DNA of 64,000 nucleotides, from the NCBI RefSeq assembly GCF_001188955.3, contig NZ_JPRF03000019.1, positions 97,581 through 161,580 on the forward strand, read 5' to 3'. This document shows positions 26,194-37,904 of the stretch, in pieces; the stretch's first letter is position 1, and every line of letters begins with the position of its first letter. The notes beneath the pieces are model-generated. The model was not told the DNA's origin, ran no database searches, and worked only from the letters and a program-made list of their open reading frames with translations. A program made the position numbers and the translations under genes. This stretch comes from Kitasatospora aureofaciens (lineage in GTDB: Bacteria > Actinomycetota > Actinomycetes > Streptomycetales > Streptomycetaceae).

Positions 26194-27274
26194 CGAACCG
26201 CTCGTCCTCGGCATCGAGACCTCCTGCGACGAGACCGGCGTCGGCATCGTGCGCGGCACCACGCTGCTGGCCGACGCGGTCGCCTCCAGCGTCAACGACC
26301 ACGCCCGCTTCGGCGGCGTCGTCCCGGAGATCGCCAGCCGCGCCCACCTGGAGGCGATGGTCCCGACCATCCAGCGCGCCCTGGACACCGCCGGGGTCAA
26401 GGCCGGTGACCTGGACGGCATCGCCGTCACCGCCGGCCCCGGCCTGGCCGGAGCGCTGCTGGTCGGCGTCAGCGCGGCGAAGGCGTACGCCTGGGCGCTG
26501 GACAAGCCGCTGTACGGGGTCAACCACCTCGCCTCGCACATCTGCGTCGACCAGCTGGAGCACGGCCGGCTGCCCTCGCCGACGATGGCCCTGCTGGTCT
26601 CCGGCGGGCACTCCTCGCTGCTGCTCAGCGAGGACATCACCACGGACGTCCGCCCGCTCGGCGCGACCATCGACGACGCGGCCGGCGAGGCCTTCGACAA
26701 GGTCGCCCGGGTGCTCGGCCTGGGCTTCCCGGGCGGCCCGATCGTCGACCGGACGGCCCGCGAGGGCGACCCCGAGGCGATCAGCTTCCCGCGCGGCCTG
26801 AGCGGGAGGAACGACCCCGCGTACGACTTCTCCTTCTCCGGGCTGAAGACCGCCGTCGCCCGCTGGGTGGAGGCCAAGCGCCGGGCCGGCGAGGAGGTGC
26901 CGATCGCCGACGTCGCGGCCTCCTTCCAGGAGGCGGTCACCGATGTGCTCACCCGCAAGGCCGTCAAGGCCTGCCGGGACAACGGCGTCGACCACCTGAT
27001 GATCGGCGGCGGCGTCGCGGCCAACTCCCGACTGCGCGAGATGGCCCAGCAGCGCTGCGACCGGGCCGGCATCCGGCTGCGGGTGCCCCGGCCGGGCCTG
27101 TGCACCGACAACGGCGCGATGGTGGCGGCGCTGGGCTCCGAGATGGTGTGGCGGGGCCGCACCCCCTCCGCCTTCGACCTGTCGGCGGACTCCTCGCTGC
27201 CCGTCACCGACGTCCACGTGCCCCACACGGATTTCCACGGCCAGGCCTACGACGCCCTCGGCGGCGGCGCGTGA
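26186..27274 (+). CDS. tsaD: tRNA N6-adenosine threonylcarbamoyltransferase TsaD
   Basis: It is the catalytic Kae1/Qri7-type subunit that transfers threonylcarbamoyl from TC-AMP to A37 of tRNA. The 362-residue product starts [22 protein letters not shown]. The metal ligands are in [12 protein letters not shown] (HxxxH), with the ATP-binding loops [12 protein letters not shown] and [26 protein letters not shown], and near the end [13 protein letters not shown] and [13 protein letters not shown] 26186 has GAGGAC upstream and gives the family N terminus. It is the last t6A gene of the operon. Confidence 0.96.
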   Translation: MADEPLVLGIETSCDETGVGIVRGTTLLADAVASSVNDHARFGGVVPEIASRAHLEAMVPTIQRALDTAGVKAGDLDGIAVTAGPGLAGALLVGVSAAKAYAWALDKPLYGVNHLASHICVDQLEHGRLPSPTMALLVSGGHSSLLLSEDITTDVRPLGATIDDAAGEAFDKVARVLGLGFPGGPIVDRTAREGDPEAISFPRGLSGRNDPAYDFSFSGLKTAVARWVEAKRRAGEEVPIADVAASFQEAVTDVLTRKAVKACRDNGVDHLMIGGGVAANSRLREMAQQRCDRAGIRLRVPRPGLCTDNGAMVAALGSEMVWRGRTPSAFDLSADSSLPVTDVHVPHTDFHGQAYDALGGGA

Positions 27275-27531
27275 CCGTCGCCGCGATGTGGGAGGCCCGG
27301 GCGGCGGACGGCCGGGCGGCCGAACTCGCCGCCTGGGTAAGGGAGTCCGCGCTGCCCGGACTGCGCGGCGCGGCCGGGCTGGTCCGGACCGAGCTGTTCT
27401 CCGCGCCCGGCGAGCGGGTGCTGCTGATCACCTGGTGGGACGGCGAACCCACGGCCGTCGCCGACCCGCCGGCCGCGCTGCTCGGCCGTCCGGTGCACCG
27501 CTGGTCCTTCACCAGCGAGCACGTCGAGTAG
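27271..27531 (+). CDS. Small conserved-type protein coupled to tsaD (possible ferredoxin-like dimeric a/b barrel)
   Basis: The 86-residue product starts at GTG 27271, overlapping the tsaD stop by 4 bases (GTGA): [22 protein letters not shown]...LITWWDGE...[13 protein letters not shown]. The pattern beta (MWEARAA), helix ([16 protein letters not shown]), two strands ([18 protein letters not shown]) and a last strand ([10 protein letters not shown]) looks like the small dimeric a/b-barrel (antibiotic biosynthesis monooxygenase/heme-degradation-like) fold. That is inference, and no active-site signature is visible. Coupling to tsaD suggests co-expression; its job there is unknown. Confidence 0.65.
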   Translation: MTVAAMWEARAADGRAAELAAWVRESALPGLRGAAGLVRTELFSAPGERVLLITWWDGEPTAVADPPAALLGRPVHRWSFTSEHVE

Positions 27532-27610
27532 ACCGTCGTCGGGAACCGCCGTGGCGGCCGCTACCGTGCATAGCTGAGAGAAAGCTGGACGGGACCGGGA
27601 GCGCGGTGCG

Positions 27611-28522
27611 GTGAACAGGGACGGGCGGAGCAGGACCAGGGCGTACGCGGCGGGGGCGCTGGCGCTGCTGGCCTTCGCCACCGCGTGCGGAGACAACGGG
27701 GGCGGCACCGCCGCACCGGCCGGGACGAAGGCCGCGTCGGCGGCGCCCCAGCCGTCCGGCGGTGACGGCACGCCGGCCGCCGCGGCCACCGCGCCGGGCG
27801 CGGCCCCGGCCGAGGGCGACGCCGCGGCCTGGGCGAAGTGGAACCTCAAGCCGCTCACCCCGGCCCCCGCGCCGCCCGCCGACAAGCCCATCAAGCTCGA
27901 ACGCAGCGGCACCGTACCGGTGTTCAGCGACGTGAAGACCACCGACAAGGTCGTCTTCATCACCATCGACGACGGCGCCGAGAAGGACCCGAAGTTCGTC
28001 GAGATGCTGACCGACCTCAAGGTGCCGATCACGATGTTCCTGACCAAGGACATCGTCAAGAACGACTACGGCTACTTCAAGCCGCTCCAGGCACTGGGCA
28101 ACCACATCCAGAACCACACCGTCACCCACCCGGTGATGAGCAAGCTCTCGCCGGAGAAGCAGAAGTCCGAGGTCTGCGAGGACCAGGCCGCCCTGACCCA
28201 GCAGTACGGCACCGCCCCGCTGCTGTTCCGCCCGCCGTTCGGAGACGGCGCCAACACCCCGACGCTCAACAACTCGGTGCAGCAGTGCGGCCCGCGCGCG
28301 ATCGTGCTCTGGCGCGAATCGATGCAGATCCACGACATGCAGTACCAGGCGGGGGACAAGAAGCTGAAGCCCGGCGACATCATCCTGGCGCACTTCCGCG
28401 GCCCCAAGGAGCTCAAGGGCGCCACGATGACCCAGATGTTCGCGGACCTGCTCGCCCGGATCCAGGAGCAGGGCTTCTCGGTGGCCCGGCTGGACGACTA
28501 CATCCAGCCGCCGGCCTCCTGA
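27611..28522 (+). CDS. Lipoprotein polysaccharide deacetylase (NodB homology domain)
   Basis: The 303-residue product is a predicted lipoprotein: a signal peptide with lipobox-like FATAC ends at about residue 26, followed by a Gly/Ala/Pro-rich linker. The NodB domain (about 115-300) has the metal-binding TIDDG (TFDDG motif 1), NHTVTHP (HxxxH motif 2), RPPFGDGA (motif 3), LWRESMQIHD (motif 4) and ILAHFR (motif 5). A metal-dependent N-deacetylase acting on peptidoglycan or a wall glycan is likely. It is a single gene on this strand, and its 3' end overlaps the next minus-strand gene by 25 bases. Confidence 0.9.
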   Translation: MNRDGRSRTRAYAAGALALLAFATACGDNGGGTAAPAGTKAASAAPQPSGGDGTPAAAATAPGAAPAEGDAAAWAKWNLKPLTPAPAPPADKPIKLERSGTVPVFSDVKTTDKVVFITIDDGAEKDPKFVEMLTDLKVPITMFLTKDIVKNDYGYFKPLQALGNHIQNHTVTHPVMSKLSPEKQKSEVCEDQAALTQQYGTAPLLFRPPFGDGANTPTLNNSVQQCGPRAIVLWRESMQIHDMQYQAGDKKLKPGDIILAHFRGPKELKGATMTQMFADLLARIQEQGFSVARLDDYIQPPAS

Positions 28523-29694
28523 GGCGTCCGCGCCGGCTGTCCCAGCATCATCAGCGGCCCGTTGTCGGTGCGGCTGAGGATCACCGTGACGGTGTTCGGC
28601 CCGGAGGGCTTGAGCTGACGGCGCAGCTCCTCCGGGGTGATCGCCATCCCGCGCTTCTTGATCACCACCGTGCCGACCCCGCGCTCGCGCAGCAGCGCCT
28701 TCAGCTTCTTGACGTTGTACGGCAGCACGTCGGTGAGCTCGAAGGCGTGTGCGTACGGGGTGGCGACCAGTCGGTCGGAGGTCAGGTAGGCGATCTTCGG
28801 GTCGATCAGGCGGCCGCCGACCTGCTCGGCCACCTCGGCCACCAGGTGCGCCCGGATCACCGCGCCGTCCGGCTCGTACAGGTACTGTCCGACCGGGCCG
28901 GCCGGCGGGTCGGGCAGGTCGCCGCCGGTCAGGCTGGCGGCCTGCGGCAGCAGGGTGGCGCGGTGCGGGCGGTCCGCCCCCGTGCCGAACCAGAGCACCG
29001 CCTCCTTGACGTCCCCGTGGTCGGAGACCCACTCGGCCTCGGCGTCCGCCGGGACGGCCTCGTGCGGGATGCCCGGAGCGACCTTCAGTGCGCCGATCGG
29101 GGTCCGCCGCCCGGCCTCGATCGCCCAGGAGAGCGGCGGCGCGTACGCCTCCGGGTCGAACACCCGGCCGCGCGAGGTGCGCCGGGCCGGGTCGGTGAAC
29201 ACCGCGTCGTAGCCGGTCACGTCCACCTCGGCGACGTCCGCGCAGACCACCTCGACCAGCTCGGCCAGGCCCAGTGCGGCGGCGTTGGCCGCGGTGGCGG
29301 CGCAGGCCGCCGGATCCTTGTCGACGGCCAGCACCTCGATCCCGGCCCGGGCCAGCGCCAGCACGTCCCCGCCGATGCCGCAGCACAGGTCCGCCAGCCG
29401 CCGTACGCCCAGCCCGGCGAAGCGGTGCGCCCGCCACTCGGCCACGCTGCGCCGGGTGGACTGTTCGACCCCGTTGGGCGTGAAGTACATCAGGTCGGCG
29501 TCCGCCCCGAACTTCGCCCGCGCCCGCTGCCGCAGCCGCGCCTGGCCGAACGCCGCCGACACCAGCTCCGCCGGGTGCTCCCGCCGCAGCCGGGTGGCCA
29601 GCGCCAGCTCCTCCTCGGGTGCGAACTCGCGCAGCTCGGCGAGCAGGGCCTGACCACGGGGGGTCAGCAGGGGCTGGAGGTTCTCGGTGTCCAC
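28498..29694 (-). CDS. Class I SAM-dependent methyltransferase with THUMP-like C-terminal domain
   Basis: The 398-residue product has an N-terminal region, then a Rossmann methyltransferase core: motif I DLCCGIGGDVLALARAG, motif II VLAVDKDP, motif IV TDPARRTSRGR (DPARR in place of the NPPY/DPPY of other N-methylases), and a C-terminal domain with LPYNVKKLKALLRERGVGTVVIKKRGMAITPEEL that matches THUMP-like C-terminal domains of actinobacterial methyltransferases. The substrate is probably RNA but is not shown. GTG 29694 is preferred over upstream starts because the first 87 residues of the longer frame are Arg/Ser/Pro-rich. It overlaps the deacetylase tail to tail. Confidence 0.8.
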   Translation of the reverse strand: MDTENLQPLLTPRGQALLAELREFAPEEELALATRLRREHPAELVSAAFGQARLRQRARAKFGADADLMYFTPNGVEQSTRRSVAEWRAHRFAGLGVRRLADLCCGIGGDVLALARAGIEVLAVDKDPAACAATAANAAALGLAELVEVVCADVAEVDVTGYDAVFTDPARRTSRGRVFDPEAYAPPLSWAIEAGRRTPIGALKVAPGIPHEAVPADAEAEWVSDHGDVKEAVLWFGTGADRPHRATLLPQAASLTGGDLPDPPAGPVGQYLYEPDGAVIRAHLVAEVAEQVGGRLIDPKIAYLTSDRLVATPYAHAFELTDVLPYNVKKLKALLRERGVGTVVIKKRGMAITPEELRRQLKPSGPNTVTVILSRTDNGPLMMLGQPARTPQEAGGWM

Positions 29695-29948
29695 ACGGTC
29701 ATTCTGACCGGTCGGACGAGGGGGAGGCGGTCGGTCACCGCGACGGGACGCCCGAGGAGAGGACCGCTGGGACGAACGGGAGCACGACGCCGAGCAGGAG
29801 CGGCGCGGGCAGGGCGAGGGAAACGTCCTTGAGCCGGGACGGGCCGACGCGCGTCGGAATCGATGCCGTGTCAGGAGTCCGGCCGGGGGCCCGGACTCGC
29901 ACACGAGTGCGACCACCCATCGGCCACCCGAGTCCGCCGGGCGCGCCG

Positions 29949-29975
29949 TTGGCACTCTGGTTGACTGAGTGCTAA
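29949..29975 (+). promoter_or_regulatory. CIRCE element 1 (HrcA operator) upstream of groES
   Basis: TTGGCACTC-N9-GAGTGCTAA, with one mismatch to the canonical left arm TTAGCACTC. It overlaps the -35 of the groES promoter (29961-29966). HrcA binding here represses the operon. Confidence 0.95.
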
Positions 29976-29989
29976 CCGCGGCCTATGGT
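29961..29989 (+). promoter_or_regulatory. groESL promoter
   Basis: -35 TTGACT (29961-29966), 17-bp spacer, -10 TATGGT (29984-29989), a near-consensus vegetative promoter. The start would be near 29996, inside CIRCE element 2, so both operators flank the polymerase contacts. Confidence 0.8.
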
Positions 29990-29994
29990 CGTCC

Positions 29995-30022
29995 TTGGCA
30001 CTCCCCAGTGGGGGAGTGCTAA
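29995..30022 (+). promoter_or_regulatory. CIRCE element 2 with a 10-base spacer
   Basis: TTGGCACTC then ten bases then GAGTGCTAA. The normal spacer is nine; the extra base is read from CCCAGTGGGG. Its inner bases extend the dyad (CCC/GGG), giving a 9-bp G/C stem. It probably covers the transcription start. Confidence 0.85.
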
Positions 30023-30116
30023 CGCGAAGACGTGTGTCTGACCCCCGCGACGGCAGGCTCGCAGGTTCGCCCCTACCCGTTAGAAAACCCCGTAATCTCC
30101 GAAGGGGAGCTCGGAC

Positions 30117-30422
30117 GTGACCACCAGCAGCAAGGTTGCCATCAAGCCGCTCGAGGACCGCATCGTGGTCCAGCCGCTCGACGCCGAGACCACCACGGCC
30201 TCCGGCCTGGTTATCCCGGACACCGCCAAGGAGAAGCCCCAGGAGGGCGTCGTCCTGGCCGTCGGCCCGGGCCGCTTCGAGGACGGCCAGCGTCTGCCGC
30301 TCGACGTCGCCGTCGGTGACATCGTCCTGTACTCGAAGTACGGCGGCACCGAGGTGAAGTACCAGGGCGAGGAGTACCTCGTCCTCTCGGCCCGTGACGT
30401 TCTCGCCATCATCGAGAAGTAA
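30117..30422 (+). CDS. groES: Co-chaperonin GroES
   Basis: GroES caps GroEL and drives release of bound substrate. The 101-residue product starts [35 protein letters not shown], with the mobile-loop region at TTTASGLVI and the C-terminal [31 protein letters not shown] 30117 follows AAGGGGAGC. It is the first gene of the operon controlled by the CIRCE elements. Confidence 0.97.
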   Translation: MTTSSKVAIKPLEDRIVVQPLDAETTTASGLVIPDTAKEKPQEGVVLAVGPGRFEDGQRLPLDVAVGDIVLYSKYGGTEVKYQGEEYLVLSARDVLAIIEK

Positions 30423-30450
30423 CAGCACCGAGAAGTAAGTCGTTCCGACC

Positions 30451-30489
30451 CGCCCCGGATCCGTGTCCCAAGTGACAGGGGCCGGGGCG
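30451..30489 (+). promoter_or_regulatory. Intercistronic hairpin between groES and groEL
   Basis: An 8-bp stem (30451-30458 with 30482-30489) closes a 23-base loop in the 131-base gap. No U-tract follows. It may be a processing site or partial terminator. Confidence 0.35.
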
Positions 30490-30508
30490 TGGTTGTTGGT
30501 TCACGTAG

Positions 30509-32182
<1,674 letters not shown>

Positions 32183-32196
32183 CGCCGTACGCCTGA

Positions 32197-32242
32197 CCGG
32201 AGGCCCGGTCCGCTCCTCCCGAGGGGCGGACCGGGCCTCCGG
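32197..32242 (+). terminator. 17-bp terminator hairpin after groEL
   Basis: A perfect 17-bp stem (32197-32213 with 32226-32242), with a 12-base loop that itself folds, is followed by TTGTTCCT. It ends the groESL transcript. Confidence 0.88.
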
Positions 32243-32286
32243 TTGTTCCTGCCGGACCCGCTTGAGGGTTCAACTATCAGTAGAAT

Positions 32287-32315
32287 TTTGCAGAATGCAA
32301 AGATTGCCTTATAAC
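32287..32315 (+). promoter_or_regulatory. Leaderless LysR promoter with dyad over the -35
   Basis: -35 TTTGCA (32287-32292), 17-bp spacer, -10 TATAAC (32310-32315), 6 bases before the ATG at 32322. The -35 is the left arm of a perfect dyad TTTGCA-GAA-TGCAAA (32287-32301) that contains the T-N11-A LysR pattern, so autorepression is likely. The patch is A/T-rich against its surroundings. Confidence 0.7.
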
Positions 32316-32321
32316 TGAGGC

Positions 32322-33320
32322 ATGATCGAGGCCCGCCATCTGCGCGTCCTGCGTGCCGTCGCCCGCACCGGCTCCTTCTCCGCCGCCGCCCGCGAGCTGG
32401 GGTGCACCCAGCCTGCCATCAGCCAGCAGATGAAGGCCCTGGAGAAGTCCGTGGACACCCCGTTGGTGGTCCGCTCGGGCCGCGGGATGCAGCTCAGCGA
32501 GGCCGGGCGGGTCCTGCTCAAGCATGCCACCGGAATCCTGGCCGGGCTCTCCGCCGCCGAGGAGGAGGTCGCCGCGATAGCCGGGCTGCGGGCCGGGCGG
32601 GTGCGGCTGGTCTCCTTCCCGACCGCGAGTTCCACCCTGGTGCCGCCCGCGGTCGCCCGCCTGCGGGACAGCCATCCGGGGGTGCGCGTGTCGCTGGTCG
32701 AGGCCGAGCCGCCGGAGTCGCTGGCGATGCTGCGCGGCGGCGAGTGCGAGATCGCCCTGGCCTTCCGCTACCCGCAGTCCGACGGCGCCACCGCGTCGCC
32801 GGCCGCCGCGCACGGCTCGCCGCGGGAGGCGCGGGCCGAGGCGAACCTGGAGGCGCAGCAGCTGTCGGCCGGCACCGACTGGTCCGACCTGGTGGTCACC
32901 CCGCTGCTGGACGACCCGCTGGTGGGCCTGCTGCCCGCCGGTCACCCGCTGGCCGGGCGGGGCGGGCCGGTGGGGCTGGCCGAACTGGCGGGGGAGCAGT
33001 GGATCGCCGGCTGCCCCCAGTGCCGGGGGCACCTGGTGGAGCTGTGCGCGGGGGCGGGCTTCGAGCCCCGGATCGACTTCGCGACCGACGACTACCCGGC
33101 GGTGGTCGGCCTGGTGGCGGCCGGGCTCGGGGTGGCGGTGCTGCCCCGACTGGCCCTGCAGTCGGTGCGTCCTGACGGCGTGTCGACTGTGCCGGTGCGG
33201 ACGGCCTCCGGGGTGCCGGCGGTGCGCCAGGTGGTGGCGCTGACCCTGCCGGACCTGGCCGAGGTCCCGGCCGTCGCGCTGATGCAGGAACGGCTGGCGG
33301 GCGCTGCGGCCCACCGCTGA
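32322..33320 (+). CDS. LysR-family transcriptional regulator
   Basis: The 332-residue product has an N-terminal winged helix-turn-helix (residues 1-60: HLRVLRAVARTGSFSAAARELGCTQPAISQQMKALEKSV), the linker helix, and a type-2 periplasmic-binding-like sensor domain (about 95-325). Between the two lobes lies an Ala/Glu-rich insert (about 160-185, AAAHGSPREARAEANLEAQ), longer than in most LysR proteins. The effector and targets are unknown. No divergent or obvious target gene lies beside it; its own promoter carries a LysR-type dyad. Confidence 0.92.
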   Translation: MIEARHLRVLRAVARTGSFSAAARELGCTQPAISQQMKALEKSVDTPLVVRSGRGMQLSEAGRVLLKHATGILAGLSAAEEEVAAIAGLRAGRVRLVSFPTASSTLVPPAVARLRDSHPGVRVSLVEAEPPESLAMLRGGECEIALAFRYPQSDGATASPAAAHGSPREARAEANLEAQQLSAGTDWSDLVVTPLLDDPLVGLLPAGHPLAGRGGPVGLAELAGEQWIAGCPQCRGHLVELCAGAGFEPRIDFATDDYPAVVGLVAAGLGVAVLPRLALQSVRPDGVSTVPVRTASGVPAVRQVVALTLPDLAEVPAVALMQERLAGAAAHR

Positions 33321-33372
33321 CGATCGGTGACGGCGGCCCCGCGCCCCCGAAAGGGGGTCTCGGCAGCCTGAG

Positions 33373-33402
33373 GCGCCGCGAAGAAACGTTTCTCCACGGC
33401 GC
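33373..33402. terminator. Bidirectional terminator between LysR gene and whiD
   Basis: A symmetric nested dyad: GCGCCG (33373-33378), a 12-bp perfect palindrome AGAAACGTTTCT (33382-33393) and CGGCGC (33397-33402). It sits between the convergent stops at 33320 and 33418. A short C5-GAAA-G5 hairpin lies just upstream at 33344-33357. Confidence 0.65.
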
Positions 33403-33417
33403 ACCGCGGGTGCGGGT

Positions 33418-33744
33418 CTAGCGGTGCGCGACCGTCGGCGGGGCCAGCGGGACCTCCACCAGGCGGTGCCGCGAGCGGCCCAGCATCTCCTCGCGCTCGT
33501 CCTCCGTCATCCCGCCCCAGACCCCGTACGGCTCACGGACCGCCAGGGCGTGCGCGGCGCACTCCGCGATCACCGGACAGCGCATGCACACCTCCTTGGC
33601 GCTGGCCTCGCGCGAACTGCGTGCCGCCCCGCGCTCGCCCTCGGGGTGGAAGAAGAGCGAGCTGTCCACGCCGCGGCAGGCTGCCGAGAGCTGCCAGTCC
33701 CAGAGGTCCGCGTTGGGACCGGGGAGGCGGGAGAAATCTGCCAT
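33418..33744 (-). CDS. whiD: WhiB-like transcriptional regulator WhiD
   Basis: WhiD is a [4Fe-4S] WhiB-family protein needed for late sporulation in Streptomyces. The 108-residue product starts MADFSRLPGPNADLWDWQLS with the cluster ligands C23, C53, C56 and C62, the Wbl turn GVWGGMTEDERE and a basic C-terminal part RSRHRL. The sequence and the position next to bldM match S. coelicolor whiD. Its regulatory region is shared with bldM: 562 bases of gap divide the two divergent genes. Confidence 0.95.
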   Translation of the reverse strand: MADFSRLPGPNADLWDWQLSAACRGVDSSLFFHPEGERGAARSSREASAKEVCMRCPVIAECAAHALAVREPYGVWGGMTEDEREEMLGRSRHRLVEVPLAPPTVAHR

Positions 33745-34306
33745 GGCTCATTCCCTTCAGAGGCGGTCGGCGACGGCCGGGCTTTTCGGCGGGCTGCTGC
33801 CGAACGGTGCCCGGCGGGGCGTCCCGCGCTGGTGTGGACACCTGGAAATATGACTTAAGGCAACTCCATGGACAAGTCACCCACACGCGGGCACAACAGT
33901 CAATGACCATAGGAAAGCTATAAAAACGGGCAAAGTGGGCAAGGGTTTTCGTTGGGCCCGGACGTGGCAATCGGGTGGCCGAGGGGCGCGCGACGGGCCG
34001 CACCGGTGTGCGGGTCGTACGCCGACCGCGCGCGAGCTGCGCAAAAGTGCGGCGTGTGCACCGCGATGCGGCTGATCGGTAACGGGTTGGCCACGTACAG
34101 TGGTGGAGATGCCCTGAAGGCCGTAACTCATTCGAGTGACGGTCGTTGGAAGTGCGGAGGCGGTTAGCGGGCGCCGGACGTCGGGAACGATCGCGGGCAA
34201 GTCGGGGCGATCAGTACGAAGTCCGTCGCCGATCGGCCGTGTCGGAGAGGTTCGTACCAGCCAGGAGGCTCAACGTGACGCGGATCAGCTGCGGAGGACG
34301 ACGGTC
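33745..34306. promoter_or_regulatory. Divergent whiD-bldM intergenic region (562 bases)
   Basis: No gene is seen. It contains A/T-rich stretches (33880-33950) in an otherwise GC-rich context on the whiD side and a BldN-type promoter on the bldM side (34122-34149). GGAGG at 34293 gives the bldM ribosome binding site. Developmental control of both genes is expected; other operators were not identified. Confidence 0.7.
34122..34149 (+). promoter_or_regulatory. BldN-type promoter for bldM
   Basis: CGTAAC (34122-34127), 16-bp spacer, CGTTGG (34144-34149). This closely matches the sigma-BldN promoter consensus CGTAAC-N16-CGTTGA known for bldM p1. The leader would be about 150 nt. Confidence 0.75.
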
Positions 34307-34918
34307 ATGACTTCCGTTCTCGTTTGCGACGATTCCCCGCTCGCCCGCGAGGCGCTTCGCCGCGCCGTCGCGACCGTACCCGGGGTGGACCGGGTCACCA
34401 CCGCGACGAACGGGGAGGAGGTCCTCCGCCGCTGGGTGGCCGACCGCTCCGATCTCGTCCTGATGGACGTCCGGATGCCCGGTCTCGGCGGGGTCGAGAC
34501 GGTCCGGCGGCTGCTGTCCGCCGACCCGGGCGCCCGGATCATCATGCTCACCGTCGCCGAGGACCTCGACGGCGTCGCGCTCGCGGTGGCCGCAGGTGCC
34601 CGCGGGTACCTGCACAAGGACGCCTCGCGCGCCGAACTGCGGGCCACCGTCACCCAGGCGCTCGCCGACCCGACGTGGCGGCTCGCCCCGCGCCGGCTGC
34701 GCAGCCCCGACATGGGCGCCGCACCCACCCTGACGGCGCGTGAGATCCAGGTGCTGGAGGGCATGAGCCACGGACGCAGCAACGCCGAGATCGGACGCGA
34801 GCTGTTCCTGTCCGAGGACACCGTGAAGACCCACGCCCGACGGCTGTTCAAGAAGCTCGGGGCCTCCGACCGCGCGCACGCGGTGGCGCTGGGTTTCCGC
34901 TGGGGCCTGGTCCGCTGA
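34307..34918 (+). CDS. bldM: Developmental response regulator BldM
   Basis: BldM is an orphan NarL/FixJ-family regulator of aerial hypha and spore formation; its own dimer and its heterodimer with WhiI control two gene groups. The 203-residue product has a receiver domain (1-120) starting [20 protein letters not shown] with Asp54 in [10 protein letters not shown], and a LuxR-type helix-turn-helix (about 140-200: [44 protein letters not shown]). Length and sequence match BldM. Work in S. coelicolor showed Asp54 phosphorylation is not required. Start ATG 34307 follows GCGGAGGACGACGG. Confidence 0.97.
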   Translation: MTSVLVCDDSPLAREALRRAVATVPGVDRVTTATNGEEVLRRWVADRSDLVLMDVRMPGLGGVETVRRLLSADPGARIIMLTVAEDLDGVALAVAAGARGYLHKDASRAELRATVTQALADPTWRLAPRRLRSPDMGAAPTLTAREIQVLEGMSHGRSNAEIGRELFLSEDTVKTHARRLFKKLGASDRAHAVALGFRWGLVR

Positions 34919-34923
34919 CCACC

Positions 34924-34952
34924 GGCGGCGCCGTCGGCTGCGACGCGCCGCC
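34924..34952 (+). terminator. Stem-loop terminator after bldM
   Basis: A 12-bp stem with one bulged C (34924-34936 with 34941-34952, GCTG loop) starts 6 bases after the bldM stop. The U-tract is weak. Confidence 0.6.
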
Positions 34953-35253
34953 GTCGAATTCCGGAGCGGGCGCCGCACAGGCGTGTGACGTTACGGTCCC
35001 GAGGTTGCACCATGGAGGAGTGGAGCACCTCGGGGACCAGCGGACAGGCGCTGCGGCGAACCACGCAGCCGCAGGACACTCGGCGGACGGCGCGGCGGAC
35101 GGGACCACCTACGGCGGCGGGGCGGAAGGCGGCACGGTGCAGGAGGGGCCGGTGGTGCGCGGCACGACGCACGGCGCCGCAGCGCATAACGTTCCGGTGC
35201 ACAACTCCGGACGCGGTGCCGCGTTTTCCCGGTCGACCAGGCACCATGGACCG
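34953..35253 (+). promoter_or_regulatory. shbA upstream region, no gene seen
   Basis: These 301 bases hold no convincing gene. An in-frame upstream extension of shbA from TTG 35005 (83 residues) is possible but Gly/Ala/His-rich with reduced third-position GC, so I treat it as leader. No clean promoter or ribosome binding site was found before ATG 35254. Confidence 0.45.
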
Positions 35254-35970
35254 ATGCGCGACGATGTCGCCGGTGCGGCCGGCCAGGCGGACCCGGGGGA
35301 GGCCGAGCCCTCCGACCCGGGCCACGATCCGTCGTACGCGGACTCCGACGCCCCCGGCGCCGAAGCCGGTCCGGGCCGCCCGCCGGTGCTCGGCACGGGC
35401 GGCTCGCCCCTGGTCGGCGAACTGGTCGCGGCCGCCGTGCGCGGCGAGGGCCCGGCCATCGACGCGCTGCTCGCCTACGTCCACCCGCTCGCGCTGCGGT
35501 ACTGCCGCGCCAAGCTGGTCCGGCTGCCCGGCGGTGCCCGGCACCACGTCGACGACGTGGCCCAGGAGGTCTGCGTCGCGGTGCTGTGCGCGCTGCCCCG
35601 GTACAAGGACCAGGGGCGGCCGTTCGAGGCCTTCGTCTACGGCATCGCCGCCCACAAGATCGCCGACCTGCAGCGGGCCGCGATGCGCGGGCCCGGTTCG
35701 ACCGTGGTGCCGCAGGACGACCTGCCGGAGGTGCCGGACGAGGCGCTCGGCCCGGAGGAGCAGGCGCTGCTCAGCAGCGACGCGGCCTGGGCCAAGGAGC
35801 TGCTCTCCAACCTGCCGGCCCGTCAGCGCGAACTGGTGCTGCTGCGGGTGGCCGCCGGACTGTCGGCGGAGGAGACCGGCGAGGTGCTCGGGATGTCGCC
35901 GGGCGCCGTCCGGGTGGCCCAGCACCGGGCGCTCAGCCGGCTGCGGGCGCTCGCGGAGGAGTCCTCCTGA
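35254..35970 (+). CDS. shbA: ECF RNA polymerase sigma factor, ShbA/SigD type
   Basis: The 238-residue product has an acidic Pro/Asp/Gly-rich N-terminal part (to about residue 55), sigma region 2 ([20 protein letters not shown]...[43 protein letters not shown]) and region 4 ([45 protein letters not shown]). Its place upstream of guaB and next to bldM matches Streptomyces ShbA, which transcribes the principal sigma gene hrdB in S. griseus, and SigD of mycobacteria. The start is uncertain. No anti-sigma gene is adjacent. Confidence 0.85.
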   Translation: MRDDVAGAAGQADPGEAEPSDPGHDPSYADSDAPGAEAGPGRPPVLGTGGSPLVGELVAAAVRGEGPAIDALLAYVHPLALRYCRAKLVRLPGGARHHVDDVAQEVCVAVLCALPRYKDQGRPFEAFVYGIAAHKIADLQRAAMRGPGSTVVPQDDLPEVPDEALGPEEQALLSSDAAWAKELLSNLPARQRELVLLRVAAGLSAEETGEVLGMSPGAVRVAQHRALSRLRALAEESS

Positions 35971-37743
<1,773 letters not shown>

Positions 37744-37758
37744 ACGGCCCGAACCACT

Positions 37759-37796
37759 GAGGGGCCCGTCGCTGCGAAGGCAGTGGCGGGCCCCTC
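37759..37796 (+). terminator. Stem-loop terminator after guaB
   Basis: A perfect 10-bp G/C stem (37759-37768 with 37787-37796) with a partly folding 18-base loop, 16 bases after the guaB stop. No U-tract. Confidence 0.6.
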
Positions 37797-37904
37797 GGCC
37801 CGTCCGGGGCGTGGGCCGTCGGGGCGCCACCAGCGCTGGTACGGGATACTGGGGGCGGCCGGGGTGACCCGGCGGGCATGAGCAACAAACCAGAAGGGCT
37901 CGAA

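Noticed and set aside
35005..35253. 83-residue N-terminal extension of the ShbA sigma factor from a TTG codon
   Set aside because: Low-complexity Gly/Ala/His/Thr sequence, third-position GC about 80% against roughly 95% in the gene, and no ribosome binding site.
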